A stretch of 64,000 bases of DNA from Altererythrobacter sp. (lineage in GTDB: Bacteria; Pseudomonadota; Alphaproteobacteria; Sphingomonadales; Sphingomonadaceae), in contig JAPSJS010000004.1 in the NCBI GenBank assembly GCA_031178065.1, positions 1 to 64,000 of the forward strand, given 5' to 3'. The notes beneath the pieces are model-generated. The model saw only the letters and a list, made by a program, of their open reading frames with translations, was not told where the DNA came from and did no database searches. Below, one piece after another: positions 8,101 through 16,865 of this stretch (the first letter of the stretch is position 1; each line of letters begins with the position of its first letter). The position numbers were made by a program, and so were the translations under genes.

Positions 8101-9657
8101 ATGCGCCGTGGACTGCTGTTCGCCGGCCTGCTGCTGTTCGCCGCGCCCGCTCATGCCGCGCCGCCGCAGGCCGAAACCCTCGCCGGGGCAGTGCAAGGCA
8201 CCGTCGAAGCGGGCGTCGAGGCGTTCAAGGGGATTCCCTTTGCCGCGCCGCCCGTCGGCGACTTGCGCTGGCGCCCACCGCAGCCGGTGGCGCCGTGGCA
8301 GGGCATGCGCGATGCGACGCGGCCCGGGCATGATTGCATGCGGCCGGCCTCCGATCCCGCGTTCAACCCGTCGGAAGACTGCCTCTATCTCAACGTCTGG
8401 CGGCCGGCGGGCGCGGCGGAGGACGAGCTGCCGGTGCTGGTGTGGATCCACGGTGGTGCCTTCGTGTCCGGATCGAACGTGCCCCCGGAAGCATCGGGAG
8501 CGAGCTTCGCGCGCGATGGGGTGATCTTCGTTGCACCGAATTATCGCCTCGGCCGCTTCGGCTTCTTCGCCCATCCGGCCCTGTCCGCCGAACACTCCGG
8601 CGAACCTAAGGGCAATTACGGCTACCTCGACCAGATCGCGGCGCTCAAATGGGTGCAACGCAACATCGCCGGGTTCGGCGGTGATCCCGACAATGTCACC
8701 ATCATGGGCGCGTCGGCGGGCGGGGAGTCGGTGCTGGCGTTGATGGCATCGCCGCTGGCCGAGGGCCTGTTCGACCGGGCCATCGCGCAATCGGGCGGCG
8801 GACGGACGCAGCTCCTCGGCGCGCAGTATCTCTCCAAGGATACGGCGGCGCACCCCTCGGCCGAAAAGATCGGCGTGGCCTTCGCCAGAAGCGTCGGGAT
8901 CGAGGGGCGTGACGCGGCGGCGCTCGGGAAACTGCGCGCGCTTCCGGCGGAGAAAATTGCCGGCAATCTGACCGCGCTGGGCATGCTGTTCCTCGGTGAG
9001 CGGCAGCGCTTCTCGGGCCCGATGGTCGATGGCCGGATCGTGACCGCGCAACCGGCGGCCGCGCTGAAGGCGGCACCGCCGCTGCCGATCATTGTCGGCG
9101 TCGATGAAGCCGATCTCGGCCTCAACCGCGCACCGAGCAAGGAAGCCGCATTCGCGGCTTTTGGTCCGCTCGAGGCTGCGGCGCGGCGCGCCTACGATCC
9201 CGACGGCGCGGCGACGCTCGACGCGATCAACGGCATGATCGGCCGTGATCGCACCATGATCGAACCTGCACGGCTGGTCGCGCGCACCGTCGCCGCCAAT
9301 GGCGAGCCGGCCTTCCTGTTCCGTTTCTCCTATGTCGCGGAATCGCTGCGCGGCAAGGCGATCAAGGGTGCCGAACATTCGAGCGAGGTCGTCTATGCCT
9401 TCGACACGCTGCCCGCGCTGCTCGGCGACGAGGTGACCCCGACCGACGCCGCCGTCGCGACGACAATGCACAGCTACTGGGTCAACTTCGCCAAGACCGG
9501 CAATCCCAATGGGCCCGGCTTGCCCGATTGGCCCGCGGTCACGCCGGAGGCTGATCCGCTGCTCGATTTTCAAGCGGACGGAACCGCGGTGGCCAAGCGC
9601 GACCCGTGGAAGGCGCGGCTCGACGCGACCGAGGCGAACGCCGCGCGCGGCGAATAG
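8101..9657 (+). CDS. Exported type-B carboxylesterase
   Basis: A 518-residue alpha/beta hydrolase of the type-B carboxylesterase / p-nitrobenzyl esterase family with a signal peptide (MRRGLLFAGLLLFAAPAHAA). Visible are the oxyanion-hole segment VLVWIHGGAFVSGS, EDCLYLNVWRP, the nucleophile elbow IMGASAGG with Ser205, and the catalytic His in GAEHSSEV. The usual elbow in this family is GESAGG; here Ala replaces Glu next to the serine. It lies between GH3 and GH20 genes in one operon and may remove acyl groups (acetyl, feruloyl or similar) from the glycan or aglycone. Confidence 0.88.
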   Translation: MRRGLLFAGLLLFAAPAHAAPPQAETLAGAVQGTVEAGVEAFKGIPFAAPPVGDLRWRPPQPVAPWQGMRDATRPGHDCMRPASDPAFNPSEDCLYLNVWRPAGAAEDELPVLVWIHGGAFVSGSNVPPEASGASFARDGVIFVAPNYRLGRFGFFAHPALSAEHSGEPKGNYGYLDQIAALKWVQRNIAGFGGDPDNVTIMGASAGGESVLALMASPLAEGLFDRAIAQSGGGRTQLLGAQYLSKDTAAHPSAEKIGVAFARSVGIEGRDAAALGKLRALPAEKIAGNLTALGMLFLGERQRFSGPMVDGRIVTAQPAAALKAAPPLPIIVGVDEADLGLNRAPSKEAAFAAFGPLEAAARRAYDPDGAATLDAINGMIGRDRTMIEPARLVARTVAANGEPAFLFRFSYVAESLRGKAIKGAEHSSEVVYAFDTLPALLGDEVTPTDAAVATTMHSYWVNFAKTGNPNGPGLPDWPAVTPEADPLLDFQADGTAVAKRDPWKARLDATEANAARGE

Positions 9658-9676
9658 GTGCTGATGGGGAGAAGCC

Positions 9677-11815
9677 ATGATCGGGAAAAGTTTGGGATCG
9701 ACGGCAGCTTTGCTGCTCGCGGCGTCGGCGCAGGCCGCGCCCGCACTGATGCCGTCGCCCAAATCGGTGACGATGAATGGCGAGGGGGAACTGGCGGTTG
9801 CGGGCCCGCTCGACGCCGATTGGCGCGGCTGCGGCGATCCGGCGCGGCTCGAACGGGCGGCCGCGCGGCTGAACGCCGATGTTCTGAAGCAGACCGGCCT
9901 GATCCTCGACGCCGACAAGCCGGTCGCGGTCAGCGTGACCTGCCGCACGGCCGAAAGCGCGGTCGATGCCGGAGAGGCCTATCGCCTGACCGTGAACGCG
10001 GAGGGCTTCGCCATCGACGCCGACAGCCCGACCGGAGTGCTGCGCGCCTTTGCGACCCTACGCCAACTCGTGGGCCTGTCACCGGCCGGCATCGCCATCC
10101 CCTATCAGACGATCCACGACGCACCGCGTTTCGCCTGGCGCGGCGTGATGCTCGATCCCGCGCGGCATTTCATTTCGGTCGCTACGCTCAAGCGGCAGAT
10201 CGACGCGATGGAACGGTTGAAGTTCAACACGCTCCACCTCCACCTCTCCGACGATCAGGGGTTCCGCGTCGAAAGCCGGCTCTATCCGAAGCTCAACGCG
10301 GGCGGCGAATACTACCGACAGGAGGAGATACGCGAGATCGTCGCCTACGCGGCCGATCACGGCATTCGCATCGTCCCGGAATTCGACGTGCCGGGCCACA
10401 GCCGCGCGATCGTGGAAGCTTATCCCGAGGTCGGGACAGTCTCGAAGACCAAATTCCTTGGCATGCCCGCCGTGGCGCTGAACCCGGCATCGGGGGCGAC
10501 CTACGAATTTCTCGAACGCCTGTTCGGGGAAATGGCGCCGCTGTTTCCAGACCCGCATTTCCACGTCGGCGGCGACGAGGTAAGCGAAACGGTCTGGAAC
10601 GACGCGGCCGACGTGAAGACATTGATGGCGCGCGAGGATCTGGCCGATACGAAGGCGGTCGAAGGATACTTCCTGCGCCGGGTGTCGAAGATCGTTCGCA
10701 AGCTCGGCAAGACCATGATCGGGTGGGAGGAAGTTGCCAAAGCCGGGCTTCCCAAGGACACGATCGTTCAGGCCTGGCAGACATCCAATGCAATGGCGGA
10801 CGCGACGGCCAAGGGGCATCGCACGATCATGTCGGCCGGCTACTATCTCAATTTGCTGATGCCCGCCGATTATCACTACGCGATCGATCCCGCCGCGACC
10901 TCGGGCGCGGGGCTGACGCGGGAGCATGCGGAGCAGTTGCGCGGGCTCAGCCCATTGCTCGCGGCGGTCGTTACCGATGCGCTCGTCGACTATCCCCGTC
11001 CGCCGCTGACTGCCGAGCAGGGGGAACTGCTGATCGGGGCGGAGGCGCCGCTGTGGGGCGAGATCGCCTCCGATGAGCTGATCGACCACCATCTCTGGCC
11101 GCGCGCGGCCGTGCTTGCCGAGCGCTTCTGGTCGCCAGCGAAGGTTCGCGACGAAACCGATATGTATCGGCGCCTCGCCATCGTCGCCGAGCAGTTGACG
11201 GTCAGCGGCCTCGACGACCAGGCCAACCAGCTGCGGATCGCGGCGCGTCTCGCACCCGGTGACGTGGGCCCGGTCCTCGACCTGCTCGCGATCGCTGGCC
11301 CGGTGCGCAACATGGCCCACGACCACCGTATCAAGGCGATGCTCGCCGGCCAGCGCATCGTCCAGCCGCTCAACGCGCTCGCCGACGCGGCGCCGGTGGA
11401 TAGCATGCTAGCCCGCCGCTTCGCCGATGAAGCCACGCGCTATGTCGCGGGCGAGCGGGAACTTGCCGAGACGTTGAAGGGAAGGCTGACCGCCTGGCGC
11501 GACAACCACGCGCGCTACCGCACGGTCGCGGCCGGCAAGCCCATGCTCGAAGCGGCCTTGCCGACGTCCGCGTTGATCGCCGATCTGGCCGAGGGCGGCC
11601 TCGCCGCGCTGGCTGCGCTTGAGGGAGGGACACCCCTGAGCGCCGCGCAAGCTGAGGAAGCGAAGCGGCTGCTGGCGCAAGTCGCCGCGGAAGAGGCGGC
11701 ATCCTGGCGCCCGTTTGATTCCTTCATCCGCCCGCAACCCGCCGCCGACCTGATCGTCAAGATCGGACCCGGCGTGAGCGTGCTGGTCGAAGCCGCGACG
11801 GCGGCAAAGGATTGA
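9677..11815 (+). CDS. GH20 beta-N-acetylhexosaminidase-like enzyme
   Basis: A 712-residue exported enzyme with signal peptide (LGSTAALLLAASAQAAPA), an N-terminal GH20b-type domain, then the GH20 catalytic barrel: FAWRGVMLDPARHF, LHLHLSDDQGFR, PEFDVPGHS and the catalytic pair Asp300-Glu301 in HVGGDEV. GH20 enzymes release terminal N-acetylglucosamine or N-acetylgalactosamine using the substrate acetamido group. RBS GGGGAGAAGCC is 20 bases after the esterase stop. A C-terminal extension of about 150 residues after the barrel is helical and of unknown role. The operon ends at a strong hairpin (11821-11847). Confidence 0.92.
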   Translation: MIGKSLGSTAALLLAASAQAAPALMPSPKSVTMNGEGELAVAGPLDADWRGCGDPARLERAAARLNADVLKQTGLILDADKPVAVSVTCRTAESAVDAGEAYRLTVNAEGFAIDADSPTGVLRAFATLRQLVGLSPAGIAIPYQTIHDAPRFAWRGVMLDPARHFISVATLKRQIDAMERLKFNTLHLHLSDDQGFRVESRLYPKLNAGGEYYRQEEIREIVAYAADHGIRIVPEFDVPGHSRAIVEAYPEVGTVSKTKFLGMPAVALNPASGATYEFLERLFGEMAPLFPDPHFHVGGDEVSETVWNDAADVKTLMAREDLADTKAVEGYFLRRVSKIVRKLGKTMIGWEEVAKAGLPKDTIVQAWQTSNAMADATAKGHRTIMSAGYYLNLLMPADYHYAIDPAATSGAGLTREHAEQLRGLSPLLAAVVTDALVDYPRPPLTAEQGELLIGAEAPLWGEIASDELIDHHLWPRAAVLAERFWSPAKVRDETDMYRRLAIVAEQLTVSGLDDQANQLRIAARLAPGDVGPVLDLLAIAGPVRNMAHDHRIKAMLAGQRIVQPLNALADAAPVDSMLARRFADEATRYVAGERELAETLKGRLTAWRDNHARYRTVAAGKPMLEAALPTSALIADLAEGGLAALAALEGGTPLSAAQAEEAKRLLAQVAAEEAASWRPFDSFIRPQPAADLIVKIGPGVSVLVEAATAAKD

Positions 11816-11820
11816 GCGTG

Positions 11821-11847
11821 CCGGCGGCGCCCGACAGGCGCCGCCGG
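11821..11847. terminator. Bidirectional hairpin terminator
   Basis: Perfect 11-base stem CCGGCGGCGCC / GGCGCCGCCGG with a 5-base loop. It lies between the stops of the convergent GH20 and GH1 genes and can serve both strands. No T-run follows. Confidence 0.75.
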
Positions 11848-11855
11848 TCGCTCGA

Positions 11856-13160
11856 TCAGCCGAGGCCGCCGCGCCTGGCGATGTCGCCCAGGTAGCGTGC
11901 CGACGGTTTCGGCAGGCGGCGGAACGTCTTCGGTTCGACCGCCACGAGGCCGAACTTGGGGCGGTAACCCGCGACCCACTCCCAGTTGTCGAGCAGGGAC
12001 CAGTGGATATAGCCGCGCAGGTCGATGCCGTCGGCCAGGCACCGTTCGACTCCAGCAACCGCGCCTTCGATATAGGCGATGCGGCGGCTGTCGTCCTCGG
12101 TCGCGACGCCGTTTTCAGTGACATACAGGGGCCGGTCGGTGCGGCTGGCCGCCAGCCGGATGGCACCTTCGACCGCGCCGGGGGTGAACGCGTAGCCCAT
12201 TTGCGTCAGCTCGGTGCCGGGCGGCGGCGGCACGTCGGCTTCGGGACCGACCTCGCCGCCGGTATAGACCTGCACGCCGACGAAATCGCCCGACGTGGCG
12301 AACCAGCGATCGAGCATTTCCGACTGCTTGCGCTTGAGCCCGCTGTCGTCGCCGCCTGCCGCCGTATCGGCCGGGATTGCCAGCGTCAGCCCGATCGGAA
12401 AGCGCGCGCCCGCCTCGCGCATCGCCACTGTGGCCCGCTCGTGCGCCGCGACGATGCCGTCGTATTGCGATTCACCGGCGAGCATGGGGCTCGACCACTC
12501 AGGCGCGTTTTGGGCGGTGCCGGCGGCCTTCTGCGCCGTTTGGATGAAGGGACGATACTTCTCCGCAATCCCGCTCCAGCGGACTACAGTTGCGAGGTTT
12601 GGCTCGTTGAACGTGGCGGCGAGATGGATGAGATCGCCCATTGCCTCGGTCACGCGGGCGCAGTGCGCAGCAAAGGCATCAACATTGGCGGCATCGGTGA
12701 ACCCGCCGCTTGCGGCGACCCAGCGCGGCACCGTGAAATGGCTGAGCGTGACGACTGCCTTCAACCCGTGCCGGTGGCAGGATTCGAGAACGCGGCGGTA
12801 ATAGGCGAGGCCCGCGTGCGATATCTGCCCCCGCTCGGGCTCGATCCGCGACCACTCGATACCGAAACGATGCGTGTTGAAGCCGAGCGAGGCCGAGAGC
12901 GCGACGTCCTCGTCGAACCGATGATAGGTATCGCAGGCATCACCCGACGGATCGGCGAAGATCGGAGGCTGCACATGCTCCATGACCCACAAATCGCTCG
13001 CGATGTTGCCGCCTTCGGATTGGTAAGCGGAACCGGCCGTTCCCCATAGGAAATCGTTGTTCGAAGCGCTCTTCGGGCCGGCCGTAGCGCCAGCGCGCGC
13101 CACAACGAGCGCCCCTCCGGCGACGCCTCCAACTAGTCCGAGAAAACTCCGCCGCTCCAT
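11856..13160 (-). CDS. Tat-exported GH1 beta-glucosidase-type hydrolase
   Basis: A 434-residue family-1 glycoside hydrolase. It starts MERRSFLGLVGG, a twin-arginine signal, followed by the barrel motif FLWGTAGSAYQSEG. The acid/base motif TFNEPNL and the nucleophile motif YVTENG are both present, as is the substrate-binding WSLLDNWEW near the end, so it should be active. The start at 13160 follows GGAGGGG; an upstream in-frame ATG at 13229 would add residues before the Tat signal and cross the operator. It has its own promoter with a perfect TTACAA/TTGTAA inverted repeat, linking it to the TetR regulon. Confidence 0.92.
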   Translation of the reverse strand: MERRSFLGLVGGVAGGALVVARAGATAGPKSASNNDFLWGTAGSAYQSEGGNIASDLWVMEHVQPPIFADPSGDACDTYHRFDEDVALSASLGFNTHRFGIEWSRIEPERGQISHAGLAYYRRVLESCHRHGLKAVVTLSHFTVPRWVAASGGFTDAANVDAFAAHCARVTEAMGDLIHLAATFNEPNLATVVRWSGIAEKYRPFIQTAQKAAGTAQNAPEWSSPMLAGESQYDGIVAAHERATVAMREAGARFPIGLTLAIPADTAAGGDDSGLKRKQSEMLDRWFATSGDFVGVQVYTGGEVGPEADVPPPPGTELTQMGYAFTPGAVEGAIRLAASRTDRPLYVTENGVATEDDSRRIAYIEGAVAGVERCLADGIDLRGYIHWSLLDNWEWVAGYRPKFGLVAVEPKTFRRLPKPSARYLGDIARRGGLG

Positions 13161-13169
13161 AACCCCTCC

Positions 13170-13195
13170 ATTTACAATCATACCTGATTGTAAAT
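13170..13195. promoter_or_regulatory. Perfect inverted repeat operator ahead of GH1
   Basis: ATTTACAATC, a 6-base spacer, then GATTGTAAAT: 10 of 10 bases match. It ends 10 bases before the GH1 start codon, where a bound repressor would block initiation. The TTACAA/TTGTAA half-sites are shared with 3278-3309, although the spacer differs by 4 bases. Confidence 0.7.
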
Positions 13196-13317
13196 AACGC
13201 GGGTTCCCCCTTTCGGCAAGTCTTCTCAATGGCTCAGATGCAAACCGTCAGTTATGGCGCTTGTGGATCGCGAAAGCGGCAGATCGCTTGCGGCCCATGC
13301 CAGCCATCAGCACGACG

Positions 13318-13473
13318 TGAATGTACGACTGCTTTCAGGAAGTGGTTTTTGCCGTGGCAACGTCGGCTTTGTCGGCGGGAAACGCCATACTGCAACATCA
13401 AAGCAGTAGTGGCCGCTTAGGCAGTTCTGCGATTGCAGCAACCCTTCCGCACACGCCCCGAAACGCAGACATC
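13318..13473 (+). repeat. Dispersed repeat, copy 2 (first of the array)
   Basis: Core A at 13318-13338 (GAATGTACGACTGCTTTCAG), core B at 13356-13379 (CTTTGTCGGCGGG), then a distal part with GGCCGCTTAGGCAGTT and CCCTTCCGCACACG. It occupies most of the gene-free stretch between the GH1 promoter and the small gene at 13501. Confidence 0.75.
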
Positions 13474-13500
13474 GTGTGGGTTTCATGGTAGCAGACGAAT

Positions 13501-13692
13501 ATGCCCACGACGGTTTCCGAAAGTGTATACTACCACGGGAAGCGTCATCGCTTCGATGTCACGGTCAAGGACGACAGCGCGGAGGCGTTCCAAGCGGCTC
13601 TCGACGAACTGCGGGATCAGGTGCAAGCGTTCACTCGAGCAACGACGCCCAAGGTTGCTCGTCAGTCGTACCGGAAACGGAAGGGCAGCTAA
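13501..13692 (+). CDS. Small hypothetical protein
   Basis: A 63-residue polar protein (MPTTVSESVYYHGKRHRFDV) with a predicted short beta-hairpin start and a helical middle (AEAFQAALDELRDQVQAF), ending in basic residues. No signal peptide, membrane segment or recognised family. The amino-acid composition looks like a genuine folded domain, but no clear ribosome site precedes the ATG. It fills the interval between repeat copies 2 and 3. Confidence 0.5.
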   Translation: MPTTVSESVYYHGKRHRFDVTVKDDSAEAFQAALDELRDQVQAFTRATTPKVARQSYRKRKGS

Positions 13693-13762
13693 CCCGCCCA
13701 ATTATCTCGTTCAGCGGCCTGAGGCCGCGCTCAAACCAGCCGCTTGTGTTGAATTGTTGAGC

Positions 13763-13828
13763 CTGAACGAACGGTAGCTTTTGAAGAAGCCATTTCAACC
13801 GCTGAACGTCCGAAATGTCGGCGAAGAC
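13763..13828 (+). repeat. Dispersed repeat, copy 3
   Basis: Core A (TGAACGAACGGTAGCTTTTG) and core B (GAACGTCCGAAATGTCGGCG). The sequence just after core B (GACTGCCATCGCT) is also found after copy 9 at 22.2 kb, where the duplicated unit begins. Confidence 0.7.
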
Positions 13829-14098
13829 TGCCATCGCTCTGATCCGCCGGCGAGGCGTTTGGCGCATGTTACGCGGACCAAGGTCGTCCTAAGGAGGAAC
13901 CGCGCGCATCATCGAAAGCTTATGCTGCACCGCTTATGGTACTCCAATTGCGGGCTTGCACCGAGTTTGTAGACCCTACCGCGGCGGCGAGTGAGCGAAC
14001 TGGTTTCACATTTAAATCAATGTTTAGTAGGGTTTCGCACCCGTGCCAGCTCTCACACGGCAGCGGGGCTTTTGAAGATCGAACGGAAGGGCAACTAT
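13829..14098. other. Upstream region of duplicate A, shared with 22234-22500
   Basis: No gene. Much of this stretch matches the region ahead of the second copy: GAAAGCTTATGCTGCACCG, GTGAGCGAACTGGTTTCACA and AATGTTTAGTAGG occur in both. The conservation suggests it carries the promoter of the small protein. Confidence 0.6.
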
Positions 14099-14329
14099 AT
14101 GAAGATTCGCAACCTCTTTTTCGCCGCGACAGCGGCAGCGCTGGCGGCAGCGCCAGTCGCGGCACAGGCGCAGTCGTTCGAGCGTGCGTCTGAGCCCATG
14201 ACCGAAGAGGCAGAGCTCGGCGGCGGCAAGATCGGGCCGGCCCTGATCATTGGAGCGATCGCGGCGGTGGGTATCATCGCGCTGATCGTCTCCGACAATG
14301 ATGACGATGAAGATCCTGTAAGCGTCTAA
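14099..14329 (+). CDS. Small exported single-span protein (duplicate A)
   Basis: A 76-residue protein: signal peptide MKIRNLFFAATAAALAAAPV (cleavage near AQA), a short acidic stretch (EPMTEEAELGGG), one membrane helix (IGPALIIGAIAAVGIIALIV) and a very acidic tail (SDNDDDEDPVSV). Small proteins of this build are frequent in sphingomonads; function unknown. RBS GGAAGGG is 7 bases upstream. It is nearly identical to the gene at 22501, and about 240 bases upstream and 130 downstream are also duplicated, terminator included. Confidence 0.85.
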   Translation: MKIRNLFFAATAAALAAAPVAAQAQSFERASEPMTEEAELGGGKIGPALIIGAIAAVGIIALIVSDNDDDEDPVSV

Positions 14330-14378
14330 TTGGGACTTCTTGAAGGACTTTAACTGAGTCACCGAGAAACCGTGTGGT

Positions 14379-14409
14379 ACCAGAGGCGGCTAACATCCCC
14401 GCCTCTGGT
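14379..14409 (+). terminator. Hairpin after duplicate A
   Basis: Perfect 11-base stem ACCAGAGGCGG / CCGCCTCTGGT with a 9-base loop, 50 bases after the stop. The same hairpin follows the second copy at 22786-22814, with a loop two bases shorter, showing that the duplicated unit includes its terminator. Confidence 0.75.
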
Positions 14410-14509
14410 ATTCCGCCGGGCGGCCCGTAGAGCTGCGTTGGTTGGCAACTCTCGCTTCAAACCGGTTGGCATGGAGTTGGAGCCGTCGATGCACGTCCCG
14501 ATCGAGCGT

Positions 14510-15241
14510 TCAAAACCCTTTCGAGAACATCCCGGAAAAATCACCGACCGGTATACTGGGGGGAAAGTCTGATCGCGAAAACCCCATGTCGCGAACCTGC
14601 CCCAACCATCCCAACCGCTCTTCAATCCGGGTGGTCACTGGATCTTCGGTTATTCGGACAGTGATGCGCTTGAGACGAAAACCTTCGCCGAACGTCGCCG
14701 TCAGATCGTCAGGATCGACGAGTTCGACGGTGGTCGGATCGTTTACGTCGCTGAAAGTTACCAACATTGGCGCGGCGCGCTCGTTCACGATGTGGCCGCG
14801 ATCGCGGAAGTAACGCGGAAGGGATTTCTCCCTTCGATCCTGCAGCATTGCATCGAAGGTTGCCTGAAAGTCGCCCCCTTCGGGCGCCAGCAGGAGCATC
14901 ACCCGGCTCGCCCAGTCCGCGTCCGTTGGCGACCTAAGCAAGGCGAACAGAACCTCGCCATTCCCGAGATCTACCGAAGTGGCCTCACCCCGCACCTTAG
15001 TGCTGACCCGACCCGGGGTCGGAATTGAATATTCACCGGCAACGTCAGTATGGACCTCGATAACGCTCGAGCCGGTCTTAATCCCCGCTGGCGTCTCCAC
15101 CTCCACCGCCATTCGGTAGCGATACGCCGGAGTAGTGTCGGTGCAGGCAGTCAGGCCCACCGGCACGAGCATCGCAACGACCCCTAAAAGAAACATCCGG
15201 AAGAGTTCCGATTGCGCCACTTTGCGTTGCCTATGCCGCAT
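14510..15241 (-). CDS. Hypothetical lipoprotein
   Basis: About 243 residues from the ATG at 15241. A charged N-terminus leads into a hydrophobic segment and the lipobox GLTAC, so the mature protein should be lipid-anchored. The rest (YRYRMAVEVETPAGIKTGSS, later PRYFRDRGHIVNERAAPMLV) is mostly predicted beta with no family I can name. Starts at 15316, 15268 and 15196 are also in frame; none has a strong ribosome site, and 15241 gives the best signal peptide. It lies between duplicate A and repeat copy 4. Confidence 0.75.
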   Translation of the reverse strand: MRHRQRKVAQSELFRMFLLGVVAMLVPVGLTACTDTTPAYRYRMAVEVETPAGIKTGSSVIEVHTDVAGEYSIPTPGRVSTKVRGEATSVDLGNGEVLFALLRSPTDADWASRVMLLLAPEGGDFQATFDAMLQDRREKSLPRYFRDRGHIVNERAAPMLVTFSDVNDPTTVELVDPDDLTATFGEGFRLKRITVRITEDPVTTRIEERLGWLGQVRDMGFSRSDFPPSIPVGDFSGMFSKGF

Positions 15242-15337
15242 CGCGCCCATGCGCGACGTACGACCCATAATTTTCCGCAAGTATAACAAGTACGTTAAAA
15301 AACACACACCTGCCAATCCAATTGCTCAATCTTACGA

Positions 15338-15400
15338 TGAATGAACGACGGGTTTCGGGGAACCGATTTGGACCGCTGAACGACGGTTACGTGGGCGGCA
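15338..15400 (+). repeat. Dispersed repeat, copy 4
   Basis: Core A (TGAATGAACGACGGGTTTCG) and a diverged core B (GAACGACGGTTACGTGGGCG). Lies between the starts of the lipoprotein gene and the stop of the next minus-strand gene. Confidence 0.65.
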
Positions 15401-15479
15401 TCGCCCAGCAAGCCAGCATCCACCAGCACCGACGTCGCCCGCAACACCGGCGCAGGTGGGCGCGCGGTGCTGCTATATA

Positions 15480-16388
15480 CTAACCGACCACATTGCGCAG
15501 GTCGCGCTTCCATCCTGTTGCGTGGATTATCCGATGCTTATGCAGATTACGGCTCAGAATTTCTCTCTTTGTAAGATGCGAGAAAGCGCGCCAATTCCTG
15601 TCGAAGACATAAATGGCGTTTCCGCTAGTCAAGCTTTCAAGGACCACCAGCTTCTTCGATGTGAAGATGTATGCGAGGTAGTCCGCAAAACCACCTTGGC
15701 CGACGTACACTTCATCCGGGTTGAGTGAGCACACAAACTCCTGACGATCGATGATTATGCTTTGGTTGTCAGCGGAGCGACTCTTGATTCGAGCTTTCAC
15801 CGCTGTTTGCGCACGCGCCCAAGGCGTGGTGCCAGCCGGTAATAGCCGCCAATTCACGCGGGTGGGGTTGACGATTGGTACACTCGTCGGGTCATCAGTC
15901 AGATGACACTCGCCAAAGAACTCAAGATAGAGATTTACCACGTGTTTGAGTTCGTCATCGGGCGCATTTGCCGGGACTTCGGAAACCAGTCTCAGGCGCC
16001 CAGCAACGTCGAGGACTGACATCTCCACCCCAGGAGGGGGAGTGAACTTGCGGGGATAGCAGTCGCGAATCGTATCTACGGTGCGCTCGCGTTCTACACG
16101 ATCGCGGCCATGAAATTCGGTCCAACGCCATACTCGCTGACCAACGACTCTAGGTTCCATCGGCTTTGTCTTGTCCGGATCATAGCGGCCTTCTGAATTG
16201 AAGGTTGATACCGAACCGATCTCCGCAGGAAGGATGGTGTCTCCCATTTTGGGCGAAGCTGGAAAACCAACCCTTGCGAAATCCTGCGTTGGATTCGTCA
16301 CGAGCGAATAGACAAATATCTTCGTCTTGCGGTTCAAATGGCGCACATAGCGCTTGACCGCACGTATCCGTTTACCGCTGACCATCAT
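15480..16388 (-). CDS. Hypothetical protein, about 300 residues
   Basis: A soluble basic protein starting MMVSGKRIRAVKRYVRHLNR at 16388, chosen because GGGGGGA lies 6 bases upstream; an in-frame ATG further up lacks this. No signal peptide or membrane helix. The C-terminal third (DEVYVGQGGFADYLAYIFTS, LVVLESLTSGNAIYVFDRNW) looks like a conserved catalytic or binding domain, but I do not recognise the family. Codon use looks less GC-rich than in the flanking catabolic loci. It lies between repeat copies 4 and 5. Confidence 0.7.
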   Translation of the reverse strand: MMVSGKRIRAVKRYVRHLNRKTKIFVYSLVTNPTQDFARVGFPASPKMGDTILPAEIGSVSTFNSEGRYDPDKTKPMEPRVVGQRVWRWTEFHGRDRVERERTVDTIRDCYPRKFTPPPGVEMSVLDVAGRLRLVSEVPANAPDDELKHVVNLYLEFFGECHLTDDPTSVPIVNPTRVNWRLLPAGTTPWARAQTAVKARIKSRSADNQSIIIDRQEFVCSLNPDEVYVGQGGFADYLAYIFTSKKLVVLESLTSGNAIYVFDRNWRAFSHLTKREILSRNLHKHRIIHATGWKRDLRNVVG

Positions 16389-16556
16389 TTTCTGTCCCCC
16401 CAACATGCTTGGTTTAAGTGTCATTCGCGCGGCATTGCAAGCTGTGGATGGAAACGAGCCACAACAAAGGGGAGAGCATAGTGCTAGTACTAGGATTTCC
16501 CTCTACGCCATGGCGATAGATGGCGGATCTTAAATGACGAGTTTTAAGACGAAAAA

Positions 16557-16629
16557 TGGTGGGCGCACTGGGGCGCGAACCTAAGGTCCGCTGATTCAGA
16601 GTCAGTGTAACTACGTCAGCTTTGTACAT
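16557..16629 (-). pseudogene. Degenerate tRNA-Lys(CUU) remnant
   Basis: Read on the minus strand, the 3' part matches a bacterial tRNA-Lys: anticodon arm CTGACTCTGAATCAG, then a T-arm-like TAGGTTCGCGCCCCAG and an acceptor end TGCGCCCACCA. A functional gene would have CTCTTAA in the anticodon loop; here it is CTCTGAA. The D-arm is deleted or scrambled and the 5' acceptor strand (expected TGGGCGC or similar) is missing, so the acceptor stem cannot form. It cannot be a working tRNA. Such remnants are often left where mobile DNA used a tRNA as attachment site. Confidence 0.6.
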
Positions 16630-16645
16630 TCCTGCTCTGGAGACC

Positions 16646-16847
16646 TGCCAGTCCGCAATCGTCCCACTTGCCGTCGCTGAGCTATGCTGAACGTACGACT
16701 GCTTCTGGCGAACTCGGTCAGGCTTGGGAACGACCGCTATGTCGGCGACTCCAGCCGACTGGTAGGCCAGCGCGATCTACTTAGGCTAAGCCTGCCGTTG
16801 GTTCGGAAGCTGCCGGTACAACCACGATCGCGTTGCAGACCTTTGAT
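16646..16847 (+). repeat. Dispersed repeat, copy 5 (with both end motifs)
   Basis: Starts with the end motif TGCCAGTCCGCAATCG, then core A from 16687 (TGAACGTACGACTGCTTCTG) and core B to 16749 (GAACGACCGCTATGTCGGCG). It ends near 16847 with CGCGTTGCAGACC, a rough inverted copy of the start motif. One of the copies whose two ends are visible. Confidence 0.7.
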
Positions 16848-16865
16848 ACGCTTCTATGCTGAAGC

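Noticed and set aside
7189..9948. A 919-codon open frame on the minus strand across GH3, the carboxylesterase and GH20
   Set aside because: It is antisense to three well-supported genes, is arginine- and glycine-rich in the way of GC-rich antisense frames, and has no domain.
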